In this document: one piece after another, positions 23,147-30,916 of the stretch | How positions within the stretch are numbered: the stretch's first letter is position 1 | Layout of the letters: each line of letters starts with the position of its first letter | Assembly (NCBI GenBank): GCA_964236445.1 | Contig: CAXSDR010000036.1 | Span: forward strand, 1-31,014 | Origin: CAXSDR01 sp964236445 | GTDB taxonomy: Bacteria; Actinomycetota; Actinomycetes; Motilibacterales; Motilibacteraceae | DNA length: 31,014 nucleotides | Direction of reading: 5' to 3' | Notes under the pieces: generated by a model | The model's database searches: none | What the model was told of the DNA's origin: nothing | The model's input: only the letters and a program-made list of their open reading frames with translations | Program-made: the position numbers and the translations under genes

Positions 23147-24374
23147 GTGACACCTCCCGCCAGTCGGCGGGAAGCAGGTGGTCGAGGACATCGTCGACGG
23201 TGACCGCGCCCAGCAGGTGGTCGCCCTCGTCGACGACGCCGATCGAGACGAGGTTGTAGGTCGCGAGGTGGTGCGTCACCGCGGGGAGCGAGAGGTCGGG
23301 CGGGATGGGCTCGATGTCGCTGTCGAGCACGCCCGAGACCAGTGCGGACGGCGGCTCCCGCAGCAGCCGCTGGATGTGCACCATGCCGAGGAACCGCCCG
23401 GTCGGCACCTCGAGCGGAGCCCGGCAGACATAGACCGCCGCAGCCAGCGCCGGCGACAGATCGGGATTGCGTACGCGCGCGAGCGCCTCCGCGACCGTGG
23501 CGTCCGGGGGCAGGATGACCGGCTCCGTCGTCATCATGCCGCCGGCGGTCGTCTCGCCATAGGTGAGCAGGCGGCGCAGGTCGGCCGCCTCGTCGGGCTC
23601 CATGAGCCGCAGCAGCTTCTCGGCGTCCTCGGTCGAGAGCTCGGCGAGCAGGTCTGCGGCGTCGTCGGGGCCCATCGCCTCGAGCACGTCGGCGGCCCGC
23701 TCCTCCTCGAGCATCCCGAGAATCTCCACCTGGTCGTCCTCGGGCAGCTCCTCGAGGACGTCGGCGAGCTTCTCGTCGTCGAGGGCGAGGGCGACCTCGA
23801 GGCGGCGCTTGGGCGAGAGATCGTGCAGGACGCTGGCGAGGTCGGCCGCGTGCATCTGGTCGAAGGCGGCGAGCAGGTTCTCCGCGCCCTGGCCGTGCTC
23901 CTCGACGGAGAAGCCGTTGACTGCGTCCCAGTCGACGGTGAACGCCTCGCTGCGGCGTCGCAGCCCCTTGGCCGGTCGGCTGACATAGACCTTGGAGAGC
24001 AGCCAGTCGCGGGTGCGGGTCTGGTCCATCGCGACGTCCTGCACGGTGACGAGCGTGCCGTCCTCCACCAGGGTCACCCGACGGTCGAGCAGCTCGCCGA
24101 GCACCAGCGTCTCGCTCGCGCGCTTGTCGAAGCGGCGCATGTTGACGATGCCCGTGGTGATGATCTGGCCGGGGTCGACGGCGGTCACGCGCGTGATGGG
24201 CAGGAAGACCCGACGTCGCCCGAGCACCTCGACCACGAGGCCGAGCACGCGCGGCGCCTGGCGGCCGGTGCGCAGCGACACGACGACGTCGCGCACCTTG
24301 CCGACCTGGTCCCCGGTCGGGTCGAAGACCCCCGTCCCCGCCAGACGTGCGACAAAGACCCGCGGCGCGCTCAT
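23139..24374 (-). CDS. soluble PRC-barrel / MgtE-N / CBS-domain protein
   Basis: This 411-residue protein has a PRC-barrel-like N-terminus (about 5-75, FDPTGDQVGKVRDVVV), a middle region, an MgtE intracellular N-domain of acidic repeated helices (about 170-275: LADVLEELPEDDQVEILGML, MGPDDAADLLAEL, MEPDEAADLRRLL) and a pair of CBS domains (about 280-405, GGMMTTEPVILPPDATVAEA). MgtE uses these domains to sense Mg2+, but this protein lacks the membrane channel domain. It resembles Rv1232c. It probably acts as a cytoplasmic cation sensor or a regulator of the coupled DUF1003 protein; that is inference. The ATG lies one base after the predicted +1 of TAGCCT. Confidence 0.82.
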   Translation of the reverse strand: MSAPRVFVARLAGTGVFDPTGDQVGKVRDVVVSLRTGRQAPRVLGLVVEVLGRRRVFLPITRVTAVDPGQIITTGIVNMRRFDKRASETLVLGELLDRRVTLVEDGTLVTVQDVAMDQTRTRDWLLSKVYVSRPAKGLRRRSEAFTVDWDAVNGFSVEEHGQGAENLLAAFDQMHAADLASVLHDLSPKRRLEVALALDDEKLADVLEELPEDDQVEILGMLEEERAADVLEAMGPDDAADLLAELSTEDAEKLLRLMEPDEAADLRRLLTYGETTAGGMMTTEPVILPPDATVAEALARVRNPDLSPALAAAVYVCRAPLEVPTGRFLGMVHIQRLLREPPSALVSGVLDSDIEPIPPDLSLPAVTHHLATYNLVSIGVVDEGDHLLGAVTVDDVLDHLLPADWREVSRG

Positions 24375-24381
24375 GATGCGC

Positions 24382-24387
24382 AGGCTA
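24382..24387 (-). promoter_or_regulatory. -10 box of the MgtE-N/CBS gene
   Basis: TAGCCT on the minus strand puts +1 at 24375, one base before the ATG. Confidence 0.5.
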
Positions 24388-24403
24388 GTCGCGCCGAGCG
24401 CGC

Positions 24404-24409
24404 TAGCGT
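24404..24409 (+). promoter_or_regulatory. -10 box of leaderless phzF-like gene
   Basis: TAGCGT ends six bases before the GTG at 24416, which becomes +1. Confidence 0.55.
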
Positions 24410-24415
24410 CGCGAT

Positions 24416-25303
24416 GTGCCAGACTCCCTCGACCTCGTCGCCCCGCTCGACTTCTATGTCGTCGACGTCTTCACCGACGTCGCCCACGGCGGCAACCCGC
24501 TCGCGGTCGTCCTCGACGCCGAAGGGCTGGACACGGCGCAGCTGCAGGTGCTGGCGAAGGAGTTCAACCTCTCCGAGACGGCGTTCCCGCTGCGGGTCGA
24601 CGACGGCACCGTCGACTACGAGCTGCGGATCTTCACGCCCACGCTCGAGCTGCCGTTCGCCGGCCACCCGTCGGTCGGGGCTGCCTGGCTCATGGCCGCG
24701 CTGGGCCGGATCCCGGCGGGGCGTGTCGTGCAGCGGTGCGGTGCCGGTGACCTTCCGCTCGGCGTCGCAGCCGAGCGTGGGCCCGTGGAGCTCACGGGCG
24801 GCCGCCCGCGGGTGTCGGCGACCCTCGACACGGCGGCCTACGCACGTGCCGTCGGTGTCGCTGCAGCCGACGTGTGCGCGCCGGTCCTGGCTGCCGGGAC
24901 GGGCATCGACTGGGCCTACGTGCAGCTGGGCTCGCGTGCGGCGGTGGACGCCTCGCTCGCGGACGACGGGCTGCTTGGTGCCCTGCAGCCGGGGGCCGCC
25001 TACTCGTTCTGCTGGGACGCCGCCACGAGCACGGCGTACGCCCGGGGCTGGGCGGGCGGGCTGGGCATCCACGAGGACCCGGCCACGGGTGCGGCGGCGC
25101 TCGGGCTCGGTGCGTGTCTCGTCGACACCGGTCTGCTGCCGAGGGACGGGGTCTCTGCCTACACCGTCGTGCAGGGTGTGGCCATGGGGCGTCCGGCGGC
25201 CCTGCGAGGTCGGGTCGAGGCACGCGACGGGGTGGCGGTGCGATGCGCCGTCGAAGGCGACTGCGTGCTGGTGGCCAAGGGGCAGACCGTCACGCCTCGA
25301 TGA
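24416..25303 (+). CDS. PhzF-family isomerase/epimerase-like protein
   Basis: A 295-residue two-domain diaminopimelate-epimerase fold. It has VVDVFTDVAHGGNPLAVVLD at the N-terminus, FNLSETAF with the usual catalytic Glu, FTPTLELPFAGHPSVGAAW, and a second-domain EDPATGAAALGLG. All are standard PhzF-family landmarks. Only PhzF itself makes phenazine; no phenazine genes are here, so the reaction is unknown. The GTG is the first transcribed base if the TAGCGT -10 is used. The stop overlaps the next gene (ATGA). Confidence 0.87.
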   Translation: MPDSLDLVAPLDFYVVDVFTDVAHGGNPLAVVLDAEGLDTAQLQVLAKEFNLSETAFPLRVDDGTVDYELRIFTPTLELPFAGHPSVGAAWLMAALGRIPAGRVVQRCGAGDLPLGVAAERGPVELTGGRPRVSATLDTAAYARAVGVAAADVCAPVLAAGTGIDWAYVQLGSRAAVDASLADDGLLGALQPGAAYSFCWDAATSTAYARGWAGGLGIHEDPATGAAALGLGACLVDTGLLPRDGVSAYTVVQGVAMGRPAALRGRVEARDGVAVRCAVEGDCVLVAKGQTVTPR

Positions 25304-26223
25304 GGCGCGACACGTGCGACACGCACGACACGCACGACACGCATGGCGTGCCGGACCTCGGCCTCCTCGCCATCGGCGTCCTCGGCGTGTCGACCTCGGG
25401 GCCGCTGATCGCGGCGACGTCCGCTCCTGCACTGGCGGTGGCCTTCTGGCGCAACGGGATCGCTGCGGCTCTGACCGCACCCTGGGTTCTGCTCAACCAG
25501 AGAGCAGAACTGCGAAGCATGAATCAGCGTGCTGTTGTCGGTTGTCTGCTCGCGGGACTGATGCTGGCGCTGCACTTCGCCGCATGGATGCCGAGCCTCA
25601 CCATGACGTCGGTGGCGTCGTCGACTGCGCTGGTCTGCATGCAGGCCGTGTGGACCGCCGTGCTGTCGCGGCTCGTCGGCGAGCGGCTCAGTCGCTCGGG
25701 GTGGTTCGGAATGGCGCTCTCGCTGCTCGGTGTCATCGTTCTCAGCGGCGTGGACCTCACGATCTCGCGCCGCGCGCTGTTGGGCGACCTGCTGGCTCTG
25801 CTCGGCGGGGGGTTCTCGGCGGCGTACGTCGTCATCGGTGGGCGCGTACGCCAGTCGGTCGCCACGTCGGCCTACACCGCCCTGTGCTACTCGACGTGCG
25901 CTGCCGTGCTCCTCGCTGTGTCGCTGCTGGGACACCAGTCGCTCGGCGGCTACAGAAGGGCCGACTGGTTGCGCATCGTCGCGTTGACCGTGTCGGCGCA
26001 GCTGCTCGGGCACTCGCTGTTCAACCGGCTGCTGCGCACGACCTCCCCGACGGTGGTGTCGACCGCGGTGCTGCTCGAGGTGCCGGGTGCCGGGCTGTTG
26101 GCGGCGGTCTTCCTCGGACAGCACCCGCCGTGGGCGGCGCTGCCCGCGCTGGCCATGTTGCTCTGCGGCCTGATGCTCGTGGTGCGGGCGCAGGTGCCAC
26201 CCGGTGAGACCGCCGAGTCCTAG
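25300..26223 (+). CDS. EamA/DMT-family transporter
   Basis: A 307-residue membrane protein with about ten helices and two EamA repeats (AFWRNGIAAALTAPWVLL; FSAAYVVIGGRVRQS in the second). It starts at the ATG overlapping the phzF-like stop, so it is translated with it. Its first residues, RRDTCDTHDTHDTHG, come from a nine-base tandem repeat and put Cys, Asp and His in a cytoplasmic metal-ligand-like cluster; this is unusual for the family. The substrate is unknown; pairing with a PhzF enzyme suggests a shared metabolite, which is inference. Confidence 0.85.
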   Translation: MRRDTCDTHDTHDTHGVPDLGLLAIGVLGVSTSGPLIAATSAPALAVAFWRNGIAAALTAPWVLLNQRAELRSMNQRAVVGCLLAGLMLALHFAAWMPSLTMTSVASSTALVCMQAVWTAVLSRLVGERLSRSGWFGMALSLLGVIVLSGVDLTISRRALLGDLLALLGGGFSAAYVVIGGRVRQSVATSAYTALCYSTCAAVLLAVSLLGHQSLGGYRRADWLRIVALTVSAQLLGHSLFNRLLRTTSPTVVSTAVLLEVPGAGLLAAVFLGQHPPWAALPALAMLLCGLMLVVRAQVPPGETAES

Positions 26224-26226
26224 GAT
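26221..26226 (+). promoter_or_regulatory. -10 box at the CitE-like gene start
   Basis: TAGGAT overlaps the transporter's stop codon and puts +1 at 26233, the GTG that is codon 2 of the longest reading frame. Confidence 0.4.
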
Positions 26227-26229
26227 TCG

Positions 26230-27144
26230 ATGGTGATGAGCACGCCGCGACGACGACGCACCGTGCTGTCGGTCCCAGCGACCAACGAGCGCGCCATCGC
26301 CAGGTCGCGCACGCTGCCCGTCGACGAGGTGATGCTCGATCTGGAGGACTCTGTCGCCCCGTCCCAGAAGGCCGGTGCGCGCCTCGCCGCGGTTCGTGCG
26401 CTCCGCGACGGAGGCTGGGGCGCTTGCATCCGCAGCGTGCGGGTGAACAGCTGGGCGACCGCCTGGACGTGTGCCGACCTGATGGCCCTCCTCGAGGGCG
26501 CGGGCGACGTCATCGACTGCATCGTGCTTCCCAAGGCCAGCGGCCCGGAGCACGTCACGGCGCTCGACCTCATGCTGTCGCAGCTGGAGCGTGCGGCCGG
26601 TCTGCGCGTGGGCGCCATCGGTCTCGAGGTTCAGATCGAGGACGCCGCGGGGCTCGTCGCCGTCGACGCGATAGCTGTGGCCAGCCCACGCACCGAGGCG
26701 CTGGTCTATGGGCCCGGGGACATGATGGCCGCACTCGGCATGCGCAGCACCTCCATCGGCGCGCAGCCGGTGGGCTATCCCCACGACGCTCATCACTATG
26801 CGCTGCTGCGCATCCTCGTGGCCGCACGGGCACGGGGCCTGCAGGCGATCGACGGCCCGTTCCCCGGCGTGCGCGATCCCGTCGGCCTGCGGGAGGCGAA
26901 GCTGCGCAGTGCGGCGCTCGGCTATGACGGCGCCTGGGTCATCCATCCGGCCCAGGTCGACACCGTGAACGAGGTCTTCACACCGTCGGCCGAAGAGCAG
27001 CGCGCCGCGCGCTCCTTGCTGCAGGCCTACGCCGAGGCCGTCTCCACCGACGCCCAGGGTGCACTGCTGCTCGACGGTGTCATGGTCGACGAGGCCACGC
27101 GCCGTCAGGCCGAGGCAGTGGTGGCCCGCGGGCTGCCTGACTGA
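26230..27144 (+). CDS. HpcH/HpaI aldolase, CitE-like (acyl-CoA lyase)
   Basis: A 304-residue CitE-like beta-barrel protein: RTVLSVPATNERAIARSRTL, VMLDLEDSVAPSQKAGAR (with metal-site Asp/Glu), RVNSW, VLPKASGPEHV, LEVQIEDAAGL, YGPGDMMAALG and GAWVIHPAQVDTVNEVF are family landmarks. Relatives cleave malyl-CoA, citramalyl-CoA or related thioesters; the true substrate is not readable. The usual citrate lyase alpha and gamma subunits are absent. The start may be ATG 26230, GTG 26233 (the predicted +1) or ATG 26236; all give the same domain. It lies six bases after the DMT stop. Confidence 0.87.
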   Translation: MVMSTPRRRRTVLSVPATNERAIARSRTLPVDEVMLDLEDSVAPSQKAGARLAAVRALRDGGWGACIRSVRVNSWATAWTCADLMALLEGAGDVIDCIVLPKASGPEHVTALDLMLSQLERAAGLRVGAIGLEVQIEDAAGLVAVDAIAVASPRTEALVYGPGDMMAALGMRSTSIGAQPVGYPHDAHHYALLRILVAARARGLQAIDGPFPGVRDPVGLREAKLRSAALGYDGAWVIHPAQVDTVNEVFTPSAEEQRAARSLLQAYAEAVSTDAQGALLLDGVMVDEATRRQAEAVVARGLPD

Positions 27145-27148
27145 GGGT

Positions 27149-27298
27149 TCAGTCGGTCGGCTCCGTGCCGGGGTCTGTGGGATCGACGTCCTCGGCCACC
27201 GGCGGAGCGGCCGCAGTGCTGAGCACCTCGATGTCGGGCGCCTCGCTGGGAAGGTCGTCGCGCTCAGGCTGACCGGGCTCGTACGTCGTGGTAGTCAT
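27149..27298 (-). CDS. 49-residue acidic protein, unknown function
   Basis: A short frame starts with ATG at 27296-27298, MTTTTYEPGQPERDDLPSEA, and continues acidic and proline-rich to PGTEPTD. AGGGGG lies about seven bases upstream. There are no hydrophobic segments. It diverges from the general-stress protein gene across a palindrome. I do not recognise it; coding is supported by the ribosome site and by its fit between convergent and divergent neighbours. It is too short for strong confidence. Confidence 0.5.
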   Translation of the reverse strand: MTTTTYEPGQPERDDLPSEAPDIEVLSTAAAPPVAEDVDPTDPGTEPTD

Positions 27299-27300
27299 GG

Positions 27301-27326
27301 GTGCCCCCTACCCGGGTAGGAGGGGG
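27301..27326. promoter_or_regulatory. large palindrome between divergent genes
   Basis: The sequence from 27303 to 27326 folds back on itself: GCCCCCTACCC pairs with GGGTAGGAGGGGGC, with one unpaired A and a perfect TACCCGGGTA core (27309-27318). It lies between the 49-residue protein and the stress protein. It could be an operator or an mRNA structure that masks the ribosome site of the small gene. Confidence 0.5.
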
Positions 27327-27353
27327 CCTTACCCGCCAACGAGGAGGACACCT

Positions 27354-27836
27354 GTGAGCACGCCAACCGTTCCGACACCTGCCACCGGGCTGCCTGTGGG
27401 CTCCTACGCGACCTATGTGGAGGCTCAGCGCGCCGTCGACTTCCTCTCGGACGAGAAGTTCCATGTCGAGGCAGTCACGATCGTCGGGAGCAACCTGCAG
27501 ATGGTCGAGCGCGTCACCGGGCGGCTGTCGTGGGGGCGTTCGGCTCTCTCCGGCGTGATGACCGGTCTGTGGTTCGGCCTGCTGGTCGGCATCCTGCTCT
27601 CGTCGTTCACCAACAACTCGGGCCGCAGCACGGCGGCGACGATCGGCGGCGCGCTCGTCTATGGCGCTGTCTTCGGGGCGATCTTCGGTCTCGCGAGCTA
27701 TGCGGCGTCGGGCGGCCGACGCGACTTCACCTCACGCAGCCAGATCGTCGCAGGCCACTATGACGTGCTGTGCGACTCGCGCACGGCGGAGCAGGCGCGC
27801 GAGATCCTGGCCCGGCTGTCGCTGCGCAACAGCTAG
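27354..27836 (+). CDS. general stress protein 17M-like (GSP17M) membrane protein
   Basis: A 160-residue protein. The N-terminus has GSYATYVEAQRAVDFLSDE and FHVEAVTIVGSNL, the GSP17M/YflT-like fold; then two membrane helices with glycine-rich turns (GLWFGLLVGILLSSF, GALVYGAVFGAIFGLASYAA), and a tail with YDVLCDSRTAEQAREIL. GAGGAGG lies seven bases before the GTG. The function of this family is poorly known but is linked to stress in Bacillus. The gene ends six bases before the convergent corA stop. Confidence 0.75.
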   Translation: MSTPTVPTPATGLPVGSYATYVEAQRAVDFLSDEKFHVEAVTIVGSNLQMVERVTGRLSWGRSALSGVMTGLWFGLLVGILLSSFTNNSGRSTAATIGGALVYGAVFGAIFGLASYAASGGRRDFTSRSQIVAGHYDVLCDSRTAEQAREILARLSLRNS

Positions 27837-27842
27837 CGGATC

Positions 27843-28913
27843 TCACAGCCAGCCGTTGCGCTTGAAGCCGCGATAGAGCACGGCGCAGACGATCGCGATG
27901 AAGACGAGCACGAAGTAGTAGCCGTAGCGCCACCTCAGCTCCGGCATGTTCTCGAAGTTCATGCCATAGATCGCGGCAACCATCGTGGGAACGGCGGCGA
28001 TGGCGACCCATGCCGAGATTTTGCGCATGTCCTCGTTCTCGGCGATCTGCGTCTGCGCGAACGCCACCTGCAAGATCGAGTCGAGCAGCTCGTCGTAGCC
28101 GTTGATCTGGTCGCGGGCCCGAACGACGTGGTCCTCGATGTCGCGGAAGTAGGACGCGAGCGGGTTGCCGTTCCACGGATAGTGGTCGATGAACATGCGC
28201 AGCGGCACCGCCAGCGGTGCTACCGACCGCTTCAGCTCGAGCACCTCGCGCTTGAGCTGGTAGACCCGCTCGATGTCACGCGAGCGCCGGGCCGAGAGCA
28301 CCGACGCCTCGATCTCGTCGACGTCGTCCTGCACCGACTCGGTGACGGCGACGTAGTCGTCGACGACGCGGTCGGCGACCGCGTGCATGACGGCGAACGG
28401 GCCTTCGGCCAGCCGCTCGCTGTCGGCCTCGAGGTGGCGCCGGAGATCGCGTAGGCCACCGTGGTCGCCGTGGCGGACCGTGACGACGAATCCCTCACCG
28501 ACGAAGACCATCACCTCGCCGCTCTCGACGATCTGCGCCGTCTCGGTGACCGACTCGTGCGGCACATAGGTCACGGTCTTGAGGACAGCGAACACGGTGG
28601 AGTCGTAGCGCTCGATCTTCGGCCGCTGGTGCGCGTTGATCGCGTCCTCGACCGCGAGGGGGTGCAACCCGAAGGCCTTCGCGATTCCCGCGAACTCGTC
28701 GGCTGTGGGCTCGTGGATGCCGATCCACACGAAGCCGTTGCCGCGCCTGGCCTGACGCAGTGCCTCCTCCGGAAGACCTGAGCTCGGCACGCGGCGACCC
28801 TTCACATAGACACCGCAGTCGACGATGGCTCCGTGGTTGCGTCGCAGCTGGGAAGTCTCGGGCGCAGGGTGGGGCAGCCGGCGCGCGCGGCCGTAGACAG
28901 GGATCAGTGGCAC
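27843..28913 (-). CDS. corA: CorA-family magnesium/cobalt transporter
   Basis: A 356-residue CorA channel subunit: a cytoplasmic alpha/beta domain (FVWIGIHEPTADEF, HPLAVEDAINAHQRPKIERY), long helices (DVDEIEASVLSARRSRD, ERVYQLKREVLELKR), two C-terminal membrane helices and the selectivity motif YGMNFENMPE at the first helix end, with a basic tail (FKRNGWL). It probably forms pentamers that carry Mg2+ and Co2+. GTG at 28911-28913 has GGAGGAG upstream; TAGACT on the minus strand around 28945 gives a short leader. The nearby MgtE-N/CBS gene hints at shared cation control. Confidence 0.92.
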   Translation of the reverse strand: MPLIPVYGRARRLPHPAPETSQLRRNHGAIVDCGVYVKGRRVPSSGLPEEALRQARRGNGFVWIGIHEPTADEFAGIAKAFGLHPLAVEDAINAHQRPKIERYDSTVFAVLKTVTYVPHESVTETAQIVESGEVMVFVGEGFVVTVRHGDHGGLRDLRRHLEADSERLAEGPFAVMHAVADRVVDDYVAVTESVQDDVDEIEASVLSARRSRDIERVYQLKREVLELKRSVAPLAVPLRMFIDHYPWNGNPLASYFRDIEDHVVRARDQINGYDELLDSILQVAFAQTQIAENEDMRKISAWVAIAAVPTMVAAIYGMNFENMPELRWRYGYYFVLVFIAIVCAVLYRGFKRNGWL

Positions 28914-28983
28914 CTGCGCTCCTCCTCCGGCGGCGGTCCGGCCAGTCTAGGACCGCCGTAGTCGTGCAGGCTGCGCAGTGCCG

Positions 28984-29298
28984 TCAGGCCTGAAGGATCG
29001 TGGTGAGCAGGCCGGGAAAGCGCTGTTCCATGTCGCGCTCACGAAGCGAGACATAGCGGCGGGTGCCCTCGACCCGTGTGCGAGTGAGGCCGGCGTCGCG
29101 CAGGATCTTCAGGTGGTGCGAGAGCGTGGACTTGCTGATCGTCAGGTCCGTCTCCTTGAGCACCTGCCCACACCATGCGCCGCCACCTGCAGCGGCGAGT
29201 GCCCTGACGTAAGTCAGGCGCACCGGGTCGGCGAGAGCGGTCAGCACGGCCATGAGGTTCAGCTCGTCTGTTTCAGGCTCCGGGATGCTTACGCGCAC
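28984..29298 (-). CDS. ArsR-family transcriptional repressor
   Basis: A 104-residue winged-HTH protein: LTALADPVRLTYVRALAAAG, CGQVLKE and the recognition helix KSTLSHHLKILRDAGL followed by the wing VEGTRRYVSL. The usual metal-binding ELCVCDL motif is absent; the matching spot reads WCGQVLKE, so it is probably not a standard arsenic sensor. The GTG at 29296-29298 coincides exactly with +1 of TACGAT (29305-29310, minus strand). It diverges from an MFS exporter, 58 bases away, and probably represses it. Confidence 0.87.
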   Translation of the reverse strand: MRVSIPEPETDELNLMAVLTALADPVRLTYVRALAAAGGGAWCGQVLKETDLTISKSTLSHHLKILRDAGLTRTRVEGTRRYVSLRERDMEQRFPGLLTTILQA

Positions 29299-29304
29299 TT
29301 CTCC

Positions 29305-29310
29305 ATCGTA
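29305..29310 (-). promoter_or_regulatory. -10 box of leaderless arsR-like gene
   Basis: TACGAT on the minus strand puts +1 at 29298, the first base of the GTG. Confidence 0.55.
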
Positions 29311-29343
29311 CCCGGGTGCTTGCGTTTCGTTCGATCTTCGTCG

Positions 29344-29364
29344 TACTGTTCGATATATGTCGAA
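29344..29364 (+). promoter_or_regulatory. MFS exporter promoter and operator-like inverted repeat
   Basis: TACTGT (29344-29349) is a -10 giving +1 at 29356, next to the ATG at 29357. TTCGA (29349-29353) and TCGAA (29360-29364) form an inverted repeat with six bases between, spanning the +1 and start codon. An ArsR-type dimer bound here would block transcription. Confidence 0.55.
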
Positions 29365-30916
29365 CCAACATGTGACCGTGGGAGATGCGACGCACTCGAA
29401 CCGCACACCGCAGGCACACGGCGCTCCGCCGCACCTACCCGGACCGGACGCACCCGGCGGAACCGCCGATGACCGCCGCTGGCAGTTGTTGCCCGTTGTG
29501 CTGGCCGCCATGTTCATGGCGCAGTTCGACCTCTTCGTCGTCAACGTGGCGGCCCCTTCGCTCGAAGTCGACCTGCACGCCGGCAGCTCTGCACTCGAAC
29601 TGATCGTCGGCGGGTATTCGTTCGTCTACGCCACCGGCCTCATCACCGGCGGTCGCTGCGGAGACATCCTGGGATTCCGCCGCATGTTCGTCGGGGGAGT
29701 GCTGGCGTTCACCGGCGCTTCCCTGTTGTGTGGGCTCGCCCGGACGCCCGCGCAGCTTGTCGGAGCCAGGCTTGTGCAGGGCCTGACCGCAGCAGCGATG
29801 GTGCCGCAGGTGCTGGCCATCATCACCTCCGTCTTTCCGGTGCCAGAGCGGCCGCGCGCGTTGTCCTGGTTCGGCGTCACCATGGGAATCGGCGCCGTCG
29901 CGGGTCAAGTCCTCGGCGGTGCCTTGCTCAGCGCGAACGTGTTGGGCTTGGGCTGGCGCATCATCTTCTTGGGAAACGTGCCGATCGGCCTGGGCACAGC
30001 CCTGCTCGCCCTGCGCCTGCTACCGCGCCGCGAGGGAGCGACCCGGCCGAGGCTCGACCCTGTCGGCGCGCTCGGCGTCTCGGCGAGCCTCGCTCTTGCC
30101 CTCGTCCCGCTCGTGCTGGGGCGCCAGCAGGGATGGCCCGCGTGGACGTGGCTGAGCCTGCTCGCGTCCGTGCCGTTGATGGTGGTGACGCTGGTCTACG
30201 AGAGCAGCCTGGGCAGCCGCGGCGGCCAGCCGCTGCTCGACGTGACGCTTTTCGGTGACCGCGCTTTCAGTGCCGGCCTCGTCGTCAACGTGGGTGCGTT
30301 CGCGTCGTTTCACGGTTTCCTGTTCACGCTGACCCTGGTGCTGCAGCACGGGTTAGGTCTTTCGCCCATGCAGGCAGGACTCACTTTCGCCCCGCTCGGC
30401 CTCGCGTTCGCCCTGGCATCCATCGGCGCCAAACGCTTCGTCGCGACAAGCGGCGCCGCAGTCATCACCGCCGGCACGGCCCTGGCGGCGACGGGCTTGA
30501 TGCTGGTGATCGGCGTGCTCAGCACCTCAGGGAACGCAACGACCGCCAACAGGCTCGTCCTGCCCATGATCGTCGTGGGTCTCGGCAACGGCCTCGCCGT
30601 GCCGGCCCTGGTCGGCTCGGTGTTGGCGGGCGTACGCGCGAAGGCGGCGGGTGCGTCGGCCGGCGTCCTGACGACGTCGCAGCAGTTCGCCAGCGCCGCG
30701 GGCATCGCCGGCCTCGGCAGTGTCTTCTTCGCCAGGCTCGGCCACGGCCTCGACGCGTTGGCTTATGTGCACGCACTGCGGTGGGAAGCGGGTTGTTCAC
30801 TGTTGCTCGCGCTCCTCGCTTGCGCCATGAGCGCAACCCTTCCGCGACCACCAGCGCTCCGGACGAGAACTGTCGCCGCCCCACCGAGCGCTGCGAGGGC
30901 GCGCACCGACTCCTAG
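29357..30916 (+). CDS. MFS drug exporter, DHA2-type (14 TM)
   Basis: A 519-residue MFS transporter with about fourteen membrane helices: QLLPVVLAAMFMAQFDLFVV in helix 1, motif A-like GGRCGDILGFRRMF between helices 2 and 3, LVQGLTAAAMVPQVLAIITS in helix 4, and MGIGAVAGQVLGGALL, a motif C-like stretch typical of exporters, in helix 5. The DHA2 (EmrB/QacA) group pumps drugs or other toxic compounds. ATG 29357 is nearly the first transcribed base. The N-terminal 45 residues are polar and His/Pro-rich. It is probably controlled by the divergent ArsR-like repressor. Confidence 0.87.
   Translation: MSNQHVTVGDATHSNRTPQAHGAPPHLPGPDAPGGTADDRRWQLLPVVLAAMFMAQFDLFVVNVAAPSLEVDLHAGSSALELIVGGYSFVYATGLITGGRCGDILGFRRMFVGGVLAFTGASLLCGLARTPAQLVGARLVQGLTAAAMVPQVLAIITSVFPVPERPRALSWFGVTMGIGAVAGQVLGGALLSANVLGLGWRIIFLGNVPIGLGTALLALRLLPRREGATRPRLDPVGALGVSASLALALVPLVLGRQQGWPAWTWLSLLASVPLMVVTLVYESSLGSRGGQPLLDVTLFGDRAFSAGLVVNVGAFASFHGFLFTLTLVLQHGLGLSPMQAGLTFAPLGLAFALASIGAKRFVATSGAAVITAGTALAATGLMLVIGVLSTSGNATTANRLVLPMIVVGLGNGLAVPALVGSVLAGVRAKAAGASAGVLTTSQQFASAAGIAGLGSVFFARLGHGLDALAYVHALRWEAGCSLLLALLACAMSATLPRPPALRTRTVAAPPSAARARTDS

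Noticed and set aside
23178..26207. A 1009-codon open frame on the plus strand
   Set aside because: It runs antisense through the MgtE-N/CBS gene and out of frame through the phzF-like and DMT genes; its translation is Arg/Gly-rich low-complexity with no recognisable domain. Such long shadow frames are usual in high-GC DNA.
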